Source: an uncultured Flavobacteriales bacterium
GTDB taxonomy: Bacteria; Bacteroidota; Bacteroidia; Flavobacteriales_D; Crocinitomicaceae
Reading direction: 5' to 3'
DNA length: 64,000 bases
Assembly: GCA_913056215.1 (NCBI GenBank)
Contig: CAJXMN010000001.1
Location: forward strand, 1 to 64,000
A program made the translations under genes and the position numbers. This document shows, piece by piece, positions 18,885 through 28,412 of this stretch (within the stretch, counting starts at the first letter, position 1; each line of letters opens with the position of its first letter). The notes beneath the pieces were generated by a model that was not told the origin of the DNA, did no database searches, and saw only the letters and a program-made list of their open reading frames with translations.

Positions 18885-20187
18885 AAAGCTGCTGATTATA
18901 ACATATTATTGGCCGCCAAGTGGAGGCGCTGGGGTTCAGCGGTGGCTCAAATTTGTAAAGTACCTCCGCGATTTTGGTTGGGAGCCCATTATTTTTAAAC
19001 CCGAGAAAGCAGAGTACCCTGAACTGGATCACACGCTTCTAAAAGATATTCCACAAGGAATTGAAATCGTAGAATCACCAATTTGGGAGCCTTACCAACT
19101 TTACAAAACCTTCACGGGACGTAAAAAAAATGAAAAAGTTCAGGCTGGATTTATCAACGAGCATAAAAAGAAAAGCCGTTTAGAAAATATAGCTGTGTGG
19201 TTGCGGGGAAATATTTTTATTCCTGATGCCCGTCGTTTCTGGATAGGACCCGGATTTAAGCATTTAAAAAAATGGTTAGCTGAAAACAACGTTGACGCTC
19301 TAGTCTCTACAGGACCGCCACATTCAACTCATTTAATCGCTCTTAAGGCGAAAAAGCACTTTGGTTTACCCTGGCTGGCTGATTTTAGAGATCCCTGGAC
19401 ACAAATTGATTTTTACGACCAGCTTATGCTCTCAAAATGGGCCGATCGCAGACATCAAAAACTTGAAAAAATGGTGCTTCAATCTGCTGACGCTGTGACG
19501 ACGGTGAGCGACCATTGTTCATCTGGTCTTCAAGCAATTGCTGAACGCGATATTCATGTTATTACGAATGGTTTCGATGAAGCTGATTTCAAAGAGTTAC
19601 CTGCTTTTACATATGATCATTTCTCAATCACGCACATCGGTTCAATGAATGCAGATCGGAACCCCGTACAACTGTGGAAAGCATTGGCTGATGCGCTCGA
19701 CAATCAACCAGTACTAAAGCAGCATCTTCGAATTCAACTCGTTGGAAAAACAGATTACTCTGTTTTTCAATCATTAGAAGTGCACGGTTTGAAGAACTAT
19801 GTCAAGAATTTTAATTATTTACCGCATCAAGAAGCAATTCAAGTAGCGGCTCAATCGGCGGTAATCTTATTGGCCATAAACAATACGCCAAACGTCTTAG
19901 GTATTGCTCCAGGGAAACTATATGAATACCTGGCGCTCCAAAGACCTGTTCTTTGCATCGGTCCAACTGATGGGGATGCTGCAAGAATCATTGAGAAAAC
20001 CAACGCTGGAATTACCGTACCGTTTTACGACACTGAAAACACGCGGGGCGTCATCGAAAATTGGTTCTCACAATATCAGGAAAACGCATTAACTGTCCAA
20101 AGTAAAAATACAACGGATTACAGTCGCAGGAATTTGACAAAAAAATTAACCACCTACCTCGACAGTATGGTTGTTAAAGAAAACTAA
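18877..20187 (+). CDS. GT4-like glycosyltransferase
   Basis: 436 residues from the ATG at 18877 (overlapping the alaS end by 8 bp; a TTG 6 bp earlier is less likely). The start ITYYWPPSGGAGVQRWLKF is typical of the donor-side N-terminal domain of GT-B glycosyltransferases, and VSTGPPHSTHLIA, ADFRDPWTQ, VTNGFDEADF (here VITNGFDEADF) and IAPGKLYEYLALQRPVL follow in order; the last has the conserved Glu near the nucleotide-sugar site. The substrate is unknown; surface polysaccharide or lipid glycosylation is likely. It ends 4 bp inside the convergent AsmA-like gene. Confidence 0.85.
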   Translation: MPKKLLIITYYWPPSGGAGVQRWLKFVKYLRDFGWEPIIFKPEKAEYPELDHTLLKDIPQGIEIVESPIWEPYQLYKTFTGRKKNEKVQAGFINEHKKKSRLENIAVWLRGNIFIPDARRFWIGPGFKHLKKWLAENNVDALVSTGPPHSTHLIALKAKKHFGLPWLADFRDPWTQIDFYDQLMLSKWADRRHQKLEKMVLQSADAVTTVSDHCSSGLQAIAERDIHVITNGFDEADFKELPAFTYDHFSITHIGSMNADRNPVQLWKALADALDNQPVLKQHLRIQLVGKTDYSVFQSLEVHGLKNYVKNFNYLPHQEAIQVAAQSAVILLAINNTPNVLGIAPGKLYEYLALQRPVLCIGPTDGDAARIIEKTNAGITVPFYDTENTRGVIENWFSQYQENALTVQSKNTTDYSRRNLTKKLTTYLDSMVVKEN

Positions 20188-22844
20188 TCAGATTCCAGCT
20201 CAAAAGTCTCACCGTTTTTTTCTGATTCATTTTGTTGTTTCCACTTATCAATTTGTTTTTGGAGCGCATTTTTCTTTTTCGTTTTCTCCTCTTCCTGGAA
20301 ACGCTTAGCAATACTATCTTGATCAAAATCCATAATCAGGCGTTCTTCTCTTTTGGGCTCGCTTTTCAATTCTTTTACCGTCGTATCATTTTTATGAATA
20401 CCAAACCCTTTTTTTAATGCGCCTTTGAAGTCCTCTTTGGCTCCCTCGCGGCGTTCTTTTTTAGCTGCCTTTTTGGCTGCTTTATTCCAACTGAATGTAG
20501 GATCTTCAATAGGGCCTTTCATCTTCATATAAATGCGCATCCCAGTTTCATCATCAATGATATCGCCAAATTCGGATTGTTGCCCTCCTTTCAATTCTCG
20601 AAAACGAAAGTCAAAACTGTAATCCACAACATTATCGAAGGTATGTGTCCCACTCAACCCCACGTTCAATGCATTCGAAGCGATGACCATACGTGGAATA
20701 TGTAGTACTCCGTTCCGCAGTTCAAGCGTGTTTTCGAGCGTTTCAAATTCGAGATTCAGCAGCTTTCGTTCAAGTGATTGAATGGTCAATTTTGAAAGTA
20801 CTAACTTTGCTGCTGACTGGTTTAAGCTCGTAGTAATTGACTTCATTGCAGCGACATTGCGCAGGGCTCCATTAACAATCTTGATAGACGCATCCGCTCG
20901 AAAATCTTCCCTGTGTTCCACACCTTCATAAAGGTCAAAGCTCCCCTGAAAGGTGAGATCAATTGCAGCATCTCCTTCGATATTTTCCGCCTTCACCACC
21001 TCCTGGTCAAAATTATTCCATTCTTTGAAAAGGGGTGAAAAACTGACTTTTTCACTCGACAAGTTTGTACGAATAGTCATCAGCATTGGCTGTTCTTCTT
21101 CGATTGTCAGATCTCCTCTAATTGTTGCTCCTGCAGAGTTTCCTTTCAAATAAGGGAAATAAAGTGTCCCCTTTCGAAAGCGCATATTGGTTTGAATGGC
21201 CTCGTAAGTATGACTGCCGTATACAACCTGTTCGAGATCGAGCTGTAAAGCACCGTTAATGGACTTGGGCAGTAACCATTGTTTCTGTGCGCTTGCCTCC
21301 TCCGAAGTAGATAGGTCTTCCAACGCTAAATGACGACTAGCGATATCAGCGTCCACCTGCAATGTTCCTTCATCTTTAAAATAGTCGACAATGCGATTAA
21401 ATTTTCCATTGATAAGTAAATCTGAAGTTCCAACTTTCACTTCAAACTGTGTAAAACCCGCCCATTGATTGCGTACGGTGATTTCGCCTTTCGGAATTTC
21501 AAAAATACGTCGATCTCCTTGAAATTGAGCTCTAATGTTACGTGTTTTTAGCGTACTTTCTAACTGATAAATATTCATTTCTGCCAACTTTACCCCTGGG
21601 TTGTTCAGCCGAACATCGAAACGACCGTCGACCTCTACATTGCCTGAAAGCGTTTGAAGGTTGAAGGGGCCAAAGAGTCGATGAAATGCAGCCAGGTCTA
21701 TGATACCATCTGCCACTCCTCGAATCCGCGGACGCGAAAAATCAGTAATGCGTGCATTACCGTGAAAATTGCGCTTCATAGATTTAAACCGTATTTCCTT
21801 TAGCAATATGGCCTCTTCAAGAGTGTTCACTCCATTGGTATAACTACCATTTAAATGAATGTTTTCTAGTTTAAACCCGTTATCCGCTAGCGCTCCATCT
21901 TGAACAGAAAATTGAGCATCAATTGCTGGAGATTCCGTTGTCGCTAACGGACCATTAATAGAGAGCATAAAGTCAACCGTGCCGCTACCATTCATGGCGT
22001 CAACCATCTCCAGCTGAGAAAGTGTGAAATTATTCGCCACTTTTTCGAGCTGCAACTTTTTACCGTTTATGGAAAAGTTGAGACTATCAGCAGTCACGCT
22101 TCCCGATAAATTAAAAGGAATTTTGTTGATGGCAACATCGGCAGTTTCAATGGTGAACACATCGTTCTTCTGATCCATGTTAATTTTAACAGCACAAGTT
22201 GCATTTTTGTCCTGAACTAACACCATGGCCTGGTTTTTTAACGAAAATATCTTGAGGTCCGCATTTGCTTTCATAGTAAAGGCCGATGCGCTGAATGATC
22301 CACTCAAACCGAGTAGTTGGATATGCGTATCGTAAACCTGTCGAGTCGCATCGTTATGATACGTAAATCGCGTATTTCGAACATTAATTTGTTCCAATTC
22401 TAACGAAAATTCGGATGGTGCTTTTTCTTTCCGCGCTTTGAGAAAATCGTAATTAACGCGACCATCTTCCAGAATGTGCATGTTAAACACTCCATCCTCT
22501 ATATCTATTTGATGCAAGTTGTAATCGGCGGCGAGAAAATCGATCGGGTCAAATCGCAACGTTACCTTACTACTGTAAAGTGCCGTGTCTTTAGTCTGAA
22601 AATCATCAAACTTACTGTAGATCATAACGTCTTCGAGCTGAATGGCAACATCCGGAAAGCTGCTCCAAACAGCAACATCAATATATCCCACATGAACGGT
22701 CTTGTTCAAGTAATGATTACCCTCTTTAACGACGTAAGATTTGATATCATCTTTAAACACCAGCACTAGTGCACTAATCAGAAGCATCAAAGATACAATG
22801 ATACCGACTAACCACTTCAATATTTTCAACATTCGCCGCCACAT
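20184..22844 (-). CDS. AsmA-like inner-membrane-anchored protein
   Basis: 886 residues from the ATG at 22844 (a TTG 6 bp upstream is possible). An N-terminal membrane helix (ILKWLVGIIVSLMLLISALVLVF) is followed by an extended periplasmic beta-rich region with the AsmA start (HYLNKTVHVGYIDVAVWSSFPDVAIQLEDV) and the AsmA_2-like C-terminal block (NVGLSGTHTFDNVVDYSFDFRF). The last ~120 residues are highly charged and Lys/Glu rich, with coiled-coil character. AsmA/TamB-like proteins form bridge-like channels for lipids or help outer-membrane biogenesis; the precise substrate is unknown. Upstream, TAAATTTG (minus strand, 22861-22854) could be its -7 box. Confidence 0.85.
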   Translation of the reverse strand: MWRRMLKILKWLVGIIVSLMLLISALVLVFKDDIKSYVVKEGNHYLNKTVHVGYIDVAVWSSFPDVAIQLEDVMIYSKFDDFQTKDTALYSSKVTLRFDPIDFLAADYNLHQIDIEDGVFNMHILEDGRVNYDFLKARKEKAPSEFSLELEQINVRNTRFTYHNDATRQVYDTHIQLLGLSGSFSASAFTMKANADLKIFSLKNQAMVLVQDKNATCAVKINMDQKNDVFTIETADVAINKIPFNLSGSVTADSLNFSINGKKLQLEKVANNFTLSQLEMVDAMNGSGTVDFMLSINGPLATTESPAIDAQFSVQDGALADNGFKLENIHLNGSYTNGVNTLEEAILLKEIRFKSMKRNFHGNARITDFSRPRIRGVADGIIDLAAFHRLFGPFNLQTLSGNVEVDGRFDVRLNNPGVKLAEMNIYQLESTLKTRNIRAQFQGDRRIFEIPKGEITVRNQWAGFTQFEVKVGTSDLLINGKFNRIVDYFKDEGTLQVDADIASRHLALEDLSTSEEASAQKQWLLPKSINGALQLDLEQVVYGSHTYEAIQTNMRFRKGTLYFPYLKGNSAGATIRGDLTIEEEQPMLMTIRTNLSSEKVSFSPLFKEWNNFDQEVVKAENIEGDAAIDLTFQGSFDLYEGVEHREDFRADASIKIVNGALRNVAAMKSITTSLNQSAAKLVLSKLTIQSLERKLLNLEFETLENTLELRNGVLHIPRMVIASNALNVGLSGTHTFDNVVDYSFDFRFRELKGGQQSEFGDIIDDETGMRIYMKMKGPIEDPTFSWNKAAKKAAKKERREGAKEDFKGALKKGFGIHKNDTTVKELKSEPKREERLIMDFDQDSIAKRFQEEEKTKKKNALQKQIDKWKQQNESEKNGETFELESD

Positions 22845-22853
22845 ACTCAATTA

Positions 22854-22861
22854 CAAATTTA
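22854..22861 (-). promoter_or_regulatory. -7 promoter box for the AsmA-like gene
   Basis: On the minus strand, 22861-22854 reads TAAATTTG, a TAnnTTTG match, 9 nt before the ATG at 22844. Confidence 0.4.
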
Positions 22862-23060
22862 AGGAGCAATCCGTTCGTTTCATTAGCGGATTCTCTTAAT
22901 TATTAACGTTCAAGTTTGTAAAAGATACAGTGAACCCGAATTTTGATTCCATTATACCGGTTTTTGTATTCCATTTCCGTTCAAGTTCGTCGTTCTGACA
23001 TAAGCATAGTTTCAAGACATGCATATCACATGACTTTATAACCTAAACTGATTTATAGCC

Positions 23061-23090
23061 TTGATATGTCTTGAATTAGCAATATATTTG
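23061..23090 (+). promoter_or_regulatory. promoter of the PfkB/DUF349 cluster
   Basis: TTG (23061-23063), 19-nt spacer and TATATTTG (23083-23090) match the Bacteroidota promoter; the leader to the ATG at 23108 is about 12 nt. Confidence 0.6.
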
Positions 23091-23107
23091 CATAAAAACA
23101 GATAAAT

Positions 23108-24034
23108 ATGAGTTTAGTTACAGTAGGAAGTGTGGCTTTTGATGCCATCGAAACACCGTTCGGAAAAACAGATAAAATTATTGGCGGAGCCGGCACGTAT
23201 ATTGCGTTCTCGTCCTCTTACTTTATGCAGCAACAAAACATTGTTTCTGTAGTGGGTGAGGATTTTCCTCAAGAAATGCTGGACAAGCTAAAGAATAAAG
23301 GGGTTAATCTTGAAGGCTTACAGATCAAGGAAGGTGAAAAAACATTTTTCTGGTCGGGAAAATACAGCAATGACATGAATGCGCGTGATACCTTGGTGAC
23401 TGAACTCAACGTTTTAGAGCATTTTGACCCAGCTATTCCCGCATCTTACCAGGGTTGTGACTATTTGATGCTCGGTAATCTGAGCCCGGAAGTACAACTT
23501 TCAGTGATTAATCGATTGACAGAGCGACCTAAGCTCATTGCTATGGATACCATGAACTTCTGGATGGATATTGCCATGGATGACCTGAAAAAAACGTTGA
23601 AAGAAATCGATATTTTGATTATCAACGATGAGGAAGCACGTCAACTCTCTGGAGAATACTCCCTCGTGAAAGCGGCAAAAAAAATACGTACAATGGGGGC
23701 CAAATATTTAATCATCAAAAAAGGTGAACATGGCGCTCTGTTGTTCCACGGCGACAAGGTGTTTTTTGCACCTGCATTGCCCCTTGAAGAAGTCTTCGAT
23801 CCCACTGGAGCAGGAGATACTTTCGCAGGTGGTTTTATGGGCTATATCGCCTCTACCGACGATTATTCATTTGAAAATATGAAAAGAGCTGTCATTGCAG
23901 GATCAGCAATGGCTTCTTTTTGTGTAGAAAAATTCGGAACTGAAAAACTTGAGGCATTGTCAAAAGCAGAAATTGAAGATCGCATTCAGGAATTTGTGAA
24001 ATTGACAGATTTTGACATGGTTCAAACCGTATAA
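23108..24034 (+). CDS. PfkB-family sugar kinase
   Basis: 308 residues with the ribokinase/PfkB fold: the substrate-side GGAGTYIAF motif (~residues 27-35), GEDFPQEML, and the C-terminal DPTGAGDTFAGGF signature containing the catalytic Asp (~residue 235). It transfers phosphate from ATP to a sugar or nucleoside hydroxyl; the substrate cannot be told from sequence. It heads a three-gene cluster: the DUF349 gene starts 11 bp after it. Confidence 0.9.
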   Translation: MSLVTVGSVAFDAIETPFGKTDKIIGGAGTYIAFSSSYFMQQQNIVSVVGEDFPQEMLDKLKNKGVNLEGLQIKEGEKTFFWSGKYSNDMNARDTLVTELNVLEHFDPAIPASYQGCDYLMLGNLSPEVQLSVINRLTERPKLIAMDTMNFWMDIAMDDLKKTLKEIDILIINDEEARQLSGEYSLVKAAKKIRTMGAKYLIIKKGEHGALLFHGDKVFFAPALPLEEVFDPTGAGDTFAGGFMGYIASTDDYSFENMKRAVIAGSAMASFCVEKFGTEKLEALSKAEIEDRIQEFVKLTDFDMVQTV

Positions 24035-24045
24035 CTAAAATAAAG

Positions 24046-25749
24046 ATGGAAAAAAGAGCATTTATCGAGGAATTAAAAACACTTACGCAACGCGAGGATA
24101 TTATTCAAGCTGGACGTGATGTGAATCAACTTCGTGCGGATTTCGAAGATTATTTGTTGGAAGCTACACGTCAGTTTCAAGCTGCTCAACTCAAAGCAGA
24201 AGAGGCGGGTGAACCTTTCGATGAAGAAGATTGGATTTTGCCGCTGAAAGAAGAATTTTACTCGATATATGCTCCTTTTAAAGAAAAGCGAAAAGCACAC
24301 ATCACAGCGATCAAAGCAGAAGAAGATGAAAATTTGCGCAAAAAACGCAGTTTAATCAATCAGTTGAAAGCAGTGATTGCCGATGAGGAAAACATCGGTG
24401 CGGCGTTTGCAAAACACAAAGAAATTAATGAAGCGTGGAAAGCTGTAGGGGATATCCCCAGAGATAAAAGACACGATGTTCAGCAGGAATATAGCCGTCT
24501 GCTCGAAGAGTTTTTTTACAACATGAAAATCTACAAGGAAATTAAAGACTATGATTTCCAAAAAAACTACGAGTCAAAAAAAGCTATTATTGAAGCACTC
24601 AAGAAGCTCGAAAAAGTTGAAAAAATCAAAGAAATAGAAGCGCAATTGAAGACGTTGCAAAATGAATGGGAAGATGTAGGACCAACCAAGCAAGAACTAT
24701 GGGAAGCCATCAAAGATGAATACTGGACGATTGTCAAAAAGCTGTATGACCGTATCCGTGCTCACTACGATGAGCGGCGCGAACAAATGAAAGAGAATAT
24801 CGCATTAAAAAAAGCGATTGTGGAGCGCATGGATGCCATCCTAGCTAATGAAAGAAATAGCGTCAAAGATTGGAACGCTCAAACTCAGAAAGTTCTCGAT
24901 CTTCAAAAAGAATGGAAAACGATTGGTTTTGGTCCCAAAAAAGAGAATGAAGCAGTTTGGAAAACCTTTCGGGAACTTTGTGACCAGTTTTTTGAAGAAA
25001 AAAGTGCTTTCTTCGAAGATGTGCACAAGGTTTTTGACGCCGTCGCTGAACAAAAACAGCAGCTCATTGAACGCGTAGAGGAAATTAAAGACAGCACCGA
25101 CTGGAAAGATACCACGCGCAAAATTATTGATATCCAAAAACAGTGGAAAAAACTGGGAAGCGCTGGTCACAAACACGAGCAAAAACTTTGGAAATCATTT
25201 CGCGCTGCATGTGACTATTTTTTCAAAACCAAGGAGGATCATTTTGCACAAAAGGAAAAGGCCTTTGAAGCTAATTTAGATCAGAAACACGCGCTCATAG
25301 AAAAAATAGAATCATTCTCGTTACCTTCTGATAAAAAGGAAGCGCTCAACGCACTGAAACAATTCTCTGAAGATTTTGCAGCCATTGGGTTTGTACCAGC
25401 CAAGGAAAAAGATGCTGTTTACAAAGCCTACAAAGCAGCGTTAGATCGGCATTATGGAGCATTAGATTTCGGTGAAGAGGAAAAGGCACAGGTCATGTTC
25501 GAGGCTCGTATTAACACCATAAAAGGAAGTGGAAATGCAGCACACCTCTTTCAAAAAGAAAAACAAGCAATCAGGAATGAAATTGAACAACTGAAACAGC
25601 AAATCATTCAATACGAAAATAATTTAGGATTTTTCTCATCTTCCAAGGGAAGTAATCCTCTGAAAGAGCAAGCGGAAAAAAACATAACCACTGAAAAAGA
25701 AAAAATTGCGCTCCTCCAGGCAAAACTCAAAATGATTCCAAATGAATAA
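24046..25749 (+). CDS. DUF349-repeat protein
   Basis: 567 residues, strongly charged and helical. It contains about six to seven repeats of the DUF349 type, with the recurring pattern W-x(4)-ix-x(4-5)-W-K-xiG...LWkxFRxxCDxFFxxK (for example near residues 280-320 and 355-400). No enzymatic residues or membrane segment are seen. The family is common in Bacteroidota and Actinobacteria, and function is not established. The C-terminal ~70 residues form a coiled coil (EKQAIRNEIEQLKQQIIQYENN). It overlaps the downstream membrane gene by 8 bp. Confidence 0.9.
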   Translation: MEKRAFIEELKTLTQREDIIQAGRDVNQLRADFEDYLLEATRQFQAAQLKAEEAGEPFDEEDWILPLKEEFYSIYAPFKEKRKAHITAIKAEEDENLRKKRSLINQLKAVIADEENIGAAFAKHKEINEAWKAVGDIPRDKRHDVQQEYSRLLEEFFYNMKIYKEIKDYDFQKNYESKKAIIEALKKLEKVEKIKEIEAQLKTLQNEWEDVGPTKQELWEAIKDEYWTIVKKLYDRIRAHYDERREQMKENIALKKAIVERMDAILANERNSVKDWNAQTQKVLDLQKEWKTIGFGPKKENEAVWKTFRELCDQFFEEKSAFFEDVHKVFDAVAEQKQQLIERVEEIKDSTDWKDTTRKIIDIQKQWKKLGSAGHKHEQKLWKSFRAACDYFFKTKEDHFAQKEKAFEANLDQKHALIEKIESFSLPSDKKEALNALKQFSEDFAAIGFVPAKEKDAVYKAYKAALDRHYGALDFGEEEKAQVMFEARINTIKGSGNAAHLFQKEKQAIRNEIEQLKQQIIQYENNLGFFSSSKGSNPLKEQAEKNITTEKEKIALLQAKLKMIPNE

Positions 25750-26410
25750 AATATACAACATTTGGATTTTAATTTTTACTGTTCTCACATTTCCCTTTGC
25801 CGTAGCAGTGGGCAATAATTTAGACTTTACCCTTTTTGGATTTAATATCGAAGGGGAGGAGTTCGCCTACAAACATTTTGTCTTCACCTTGAGTGCGGGA
25901 ATTATCTTTCTTATTGGTGCATTGAGAGCGTCTAAAAAATGGCTTGGTCTCCGAGTGGTTCGACAAGTTCAACGATTCAAATTTTCTACACCAGTGAGCA
26001 TTATGCGAAGAAAACGGGTCTTACTCTACAACTTGATTGAACTCTTTTTCTATTTGCTATTCGCTGGAGGCCTACTGTATTTCACAGTCGACACTATTTA
26101 CGTAGCGCTCGTATTCATCATTCTAGCTATGGATCAAACCATTCACACCTATTTGGGGATCGCATTAAAAGGCTACCGCATCGGTATTACAAAAAATGCC
26201 ATCGTTTTAGCAGATCGCGAAACGAAAGCGATTTACTTCAAAGGATTGAAGAAAATATCAAAACATCAGCAGACGATCTATTTTGAGTACGTGAACGATT
26301 TAGTATTGCACTTTCCAACCAATTTAATCCCCGAGGAAGAATGGAGTAATTTTGTGGCTTCACTGCAAGAGCATGTTCCTCCGAATCGTGTTTACTACAG
26401 TGGATTTTGA
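25742..26410 (+). CDS. membrane protein of unknown function
   Basis: 222 residues with about four hydrophobic segments: ~7-25, ~45-62, and a pair at ~95-130 (IELFFYLLFAGGLLYFTVDTIYVALVFIILAM). The last ~75 residues look like a soluble beta-rich domain (GYRIGITKNAIVLADRETKAIYFKGLKKI), resembling bacterial PH-like domains in pattern only. Its start overlaps the DUF349 stop by 8 bp, so the two are co-translated. Family not recognised. Confidence 0.75.
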   Translation: MNKIYNIWILIFTVLTFPFAVAVGNNLDFTLFGFNIEGEEFAYKHFVFTLSAGIIFLIGALRASKKWLGLRVVRQVQRFKFSTPVSIMRRKRVLLYNLIELFFYLLFAGGLLYFTVDTIYVALVFIILAMDQTIHTYLGIALKGYRIGITKNAIVLADRETKAIYFKGLKKISKHQQTIYFEYVNDLVLHFPTNLIPEEEWSNFVASLQEHVPPNRVYYSGF

Positions 26411-26521
26411 GGCAATTTTAAGCGCTAAGAGGAGTTCTAAGAAATAATTGAATAGGTGCACTGTAACCAAATGTTGGTTCTCATTGAAATCCCATTAAAT
26501 CTTATGAAAAACCAATGCTAA

Positions 26522-27286
26522 TTATTCAACAGCGTATCTCCCCGATTCCAAAAAACGGATCGTTGGCAAAGTTTTGGAGGCATTGAACAAATCAAATCCT
26601 TTCTTCAAATCTGACCACAAATTAATGTATTCATTACTACTTTTAAATTCATGTTTCAGTATGCGCCATTTTGCATCTGTTAGTCGCGCTGGAAAGAGGG
26701 TAACGGGAATTGTTTGTTGTCCATTGTTCTTCGCCTCCACACAATACACATAGAGTTCTTTGATCCATTCATCTGTAAGTGGAATACAGCCAATGGTCAC
26801 ACAATCGCCATGGATAAAAATTGCTCCACCCAAATTATGTTGAACCCCCAAAGTACGATCGGAGCCATTGGGGTAATTGATCCCCATAGATAAATAGTAA
26901 TTACTACTCGGGTTGAACCGGTTGATATGATAATATCCTTCTGGTATTTGGCGGTCGCCTTGTTCTCTTTTGGGACCTAGCGCACCTGAAGTTGCACATA
27001 CCGTATATGTTTTCAATTTTTGAAATACACCTGAAGATTGGTCTCGTACCCATAGTTCCAACTCTTTTTCGTATTTGAAAATGCGCAAATACACTTCGAG
27101 CTGATCAATTTCAATACCGACTAATTCTAAATCCCGTTTTATTTGATCATAATTTTCCGAATAGGCCGTTCGCACACGAGGATAACGCTTTTGATCAGCT
27201 TTAAAGTCACTTTGACCATTCGAGAAATTCGCCAAAAACAATAAAGCAACCAAAAAAATAAATCGCGGTAAAAATCTCTTTTTCAT
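26522..27286 (-). CDS. L,D-transpeptidase family protein (YafK/ErfK-like)
   Basis: 254 residues with a signal peptide (FIFLVALLFLANFSNGQ). The YkuD catalytic motif is seen as IFIHGDCVTIGCIPLTD around residues 155-171, with the nucleophile Cys in TIGC and the conserved His in IHGD. The domain also shows the KRKKxYxVCATSGxxGPKxxxGDRQIPEG pattern in the form GPKREQGDRQIPEGYY. Such enzymes form or cleave peptidoglycan cross-links or attach proteins; the HGDCVxxGC form is closest to the YafK/DpaA branch, which acts as an amidase-like enzyme on such links, so transpeptidation is not certain. Convergent with the 25742 gene. Confidence 0.85.
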   Translation of the reverse strand: MKKRFLPRFIFLVALLFLANFSNGQSDFKADQKRYPRVRTAYSENYDQIKRDLELVGIEIDQLEVYLRIFKYEKELELWVRDQSSGVFQKLKTYTVCATSGALGPKREQGDRQIPEGYYHINRFNPSSNYYLSMGINYPNGSDRTLGVQHNLGGAIFIHGDCVTIGCIPLTDEWIKELYVYCVEAKNNGQQTIPVTLFPARLTDAKWRILKHEFKSSNEYINLWSDLKKGFDLFNASKTLPTIRFLESGRYAVE

Positions 27287-27378
27287 ACACCTATAAGTTT
27301 TCTTAAGAAAAAAGTTACAACTAATTATGGATTTTTAGTCATTACCTCATCTCAATAGTGAACCAAAACAAAAGAATT

Positions 27379-28113
27379 ATGAAAACACTTTTAACAATAA
27401 TGATGGCAATCAGTACAGGACTACTTTTAGCACAAGGTAATTTTGGGGCGATACAAGGTAAAGTTTTTGAAAAATCATCCGGGGAAAAGCCTGCCGCATT
27501 TGCCACCGTATGGGTTGAGCGCGGTACTACAAAATTCGGGACAGAAGTAGATAAAAACGGTCGGTTTAAAATCAATTCGGTGCCTACAGGGAATTATGCG
27601 CTCAACATTCGCTATTTCGGAGATACATTAGATCGCGAGATAATTGCACACGTTAAAACTGACGGAATAGCGAATGTGGGAAGAATCAATATTCTCGAAA
27701 ACATCCAAATTGAAGATGTAGTTGAAGTGACCGCCGACCTGCGTGGACCACTAATCGAGTTTGGAGATGGTGGTGGTATTACACGTATCGACTCAAAAGA
27801 TATCATGCTCAGCCCTGTTCGGAACAGTCCGAAACAACTCATTGTCAGTCGCAACTCAGATATAAAACTCGATGCCGACGGTAATATGATGGTCCGGGGG
27901 GCACGTGCGAATGACCTTGTTCACTTTATAGATGGTGTTAAAACTGGTGCTGTACAGCCCATACCCAGTGTAGCTATCGGTGGTATAACGGTATACAGTA
28001 GTGCGATTCCAGCGAAATATGGTGACACGACTGGCGGTGTCATTATTATGGAAACAAAAAGCTACTACGACCTTTGGAGGGCTTGGAAAATCAGAACAAC
28101 GGCGGTAGACTAA
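27379..28113 (+). CDS. CarboxypepD_reg-like plus TonB-plug protein without a barrel
   Basis: 244 residues from the ATG at 27379 (the GTG 21 bp upstream is not a likely start, since the signal peptide MKTLLTIMMAISTGLLLAQ begins here). Residues ~25-110 are a carboxypeptidase-regulatory-like beta domain (GAIQGKVFEKSSGEKPAAFATVWVERG), and ~125-235 resemble the plug domain of TonB-dependent receptors (RNSDIKLDADGNMMVRGARANDLVHFIDGV ... KYGDTTGGVIIMETK). The protein then stops; the ~500-residue beta-barrel of a receptor is missing and no barrel-like frame follows. It is either a specialised plug-only protein or a truncated receptor that still translates. Confidence 0.75.
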   Translation: MKTLLTIMMAISTGLLLAQGNFGAIQGKVFEKSSGEKPAAFATVWVERGTTKFGTEVDKNGRFKINSVPTGNYALNIRYFGDTLDREIIAHVKTDGIANVGRINILENIQIEDVVEVTADLRGPLIEFGDGGGITRIDSKDIMLSPVRNSPKQLIVSRNSDIKLDADGNMMVRGARANDLVHFIDGVKTGAVQPIPSVAIGGITVYSSAIPAKYGDTTGGVIIMETKSYYDLWRAWKIRTTAVD

Positions 28114-28225
28114 AAAAACTAATGTCTTCTTTTTTGTGCTCATCTTTTAGACAAAAACCACTCTTCTACTGATTTGTGTCACGGTTTTTAATCAAAAACA
28201 CGCGCCACAAAACTTATCACCAAAA

Positions 28226-28272
28226 AACCATAGCAGCGGACTGAAGTCCACTGCTATGGTTAATGGTTTTTT
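28226..28272. terminator. long palindrome, likely bidirectional terminator or repeat
   Basis: AACCATAGCAG-c-GGACT (28226-28242) pairs with AGTCC-a-CTGCTATGGTT (28245-28261), 16 paired bases with one mismatch. T runs flank it on both sides (minus-strand TTTTTT after the hairpin; plus-strand TTTTTT at 28266-28271), and it lies between convergent genes. It resembles intergenic palindromic repeats; copies elsewhere in the genome could not be checked. Confidence 0.6.
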
Positions 28273-28412
28273 AAACATTATCCTTTAACAGTTTTGCAAA
28301 CAGGCATATACGGCTGCCATGTATAAACGTTTACCTATTGGGATTATTTGCTGTTAACAGTCGCTTTTAATCTACAAATGTTTCTCGGAAACTTATTTAC
28401 ACAAAAAAGCCT

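Noticed and set aside
26465..26479. AACCAA-ATG-TTGGTT hairpin between the 25742 and 26522 genes
   Set aside because: Six-bp stem, 3-nt loop, no T run; not enough to call a terminator.
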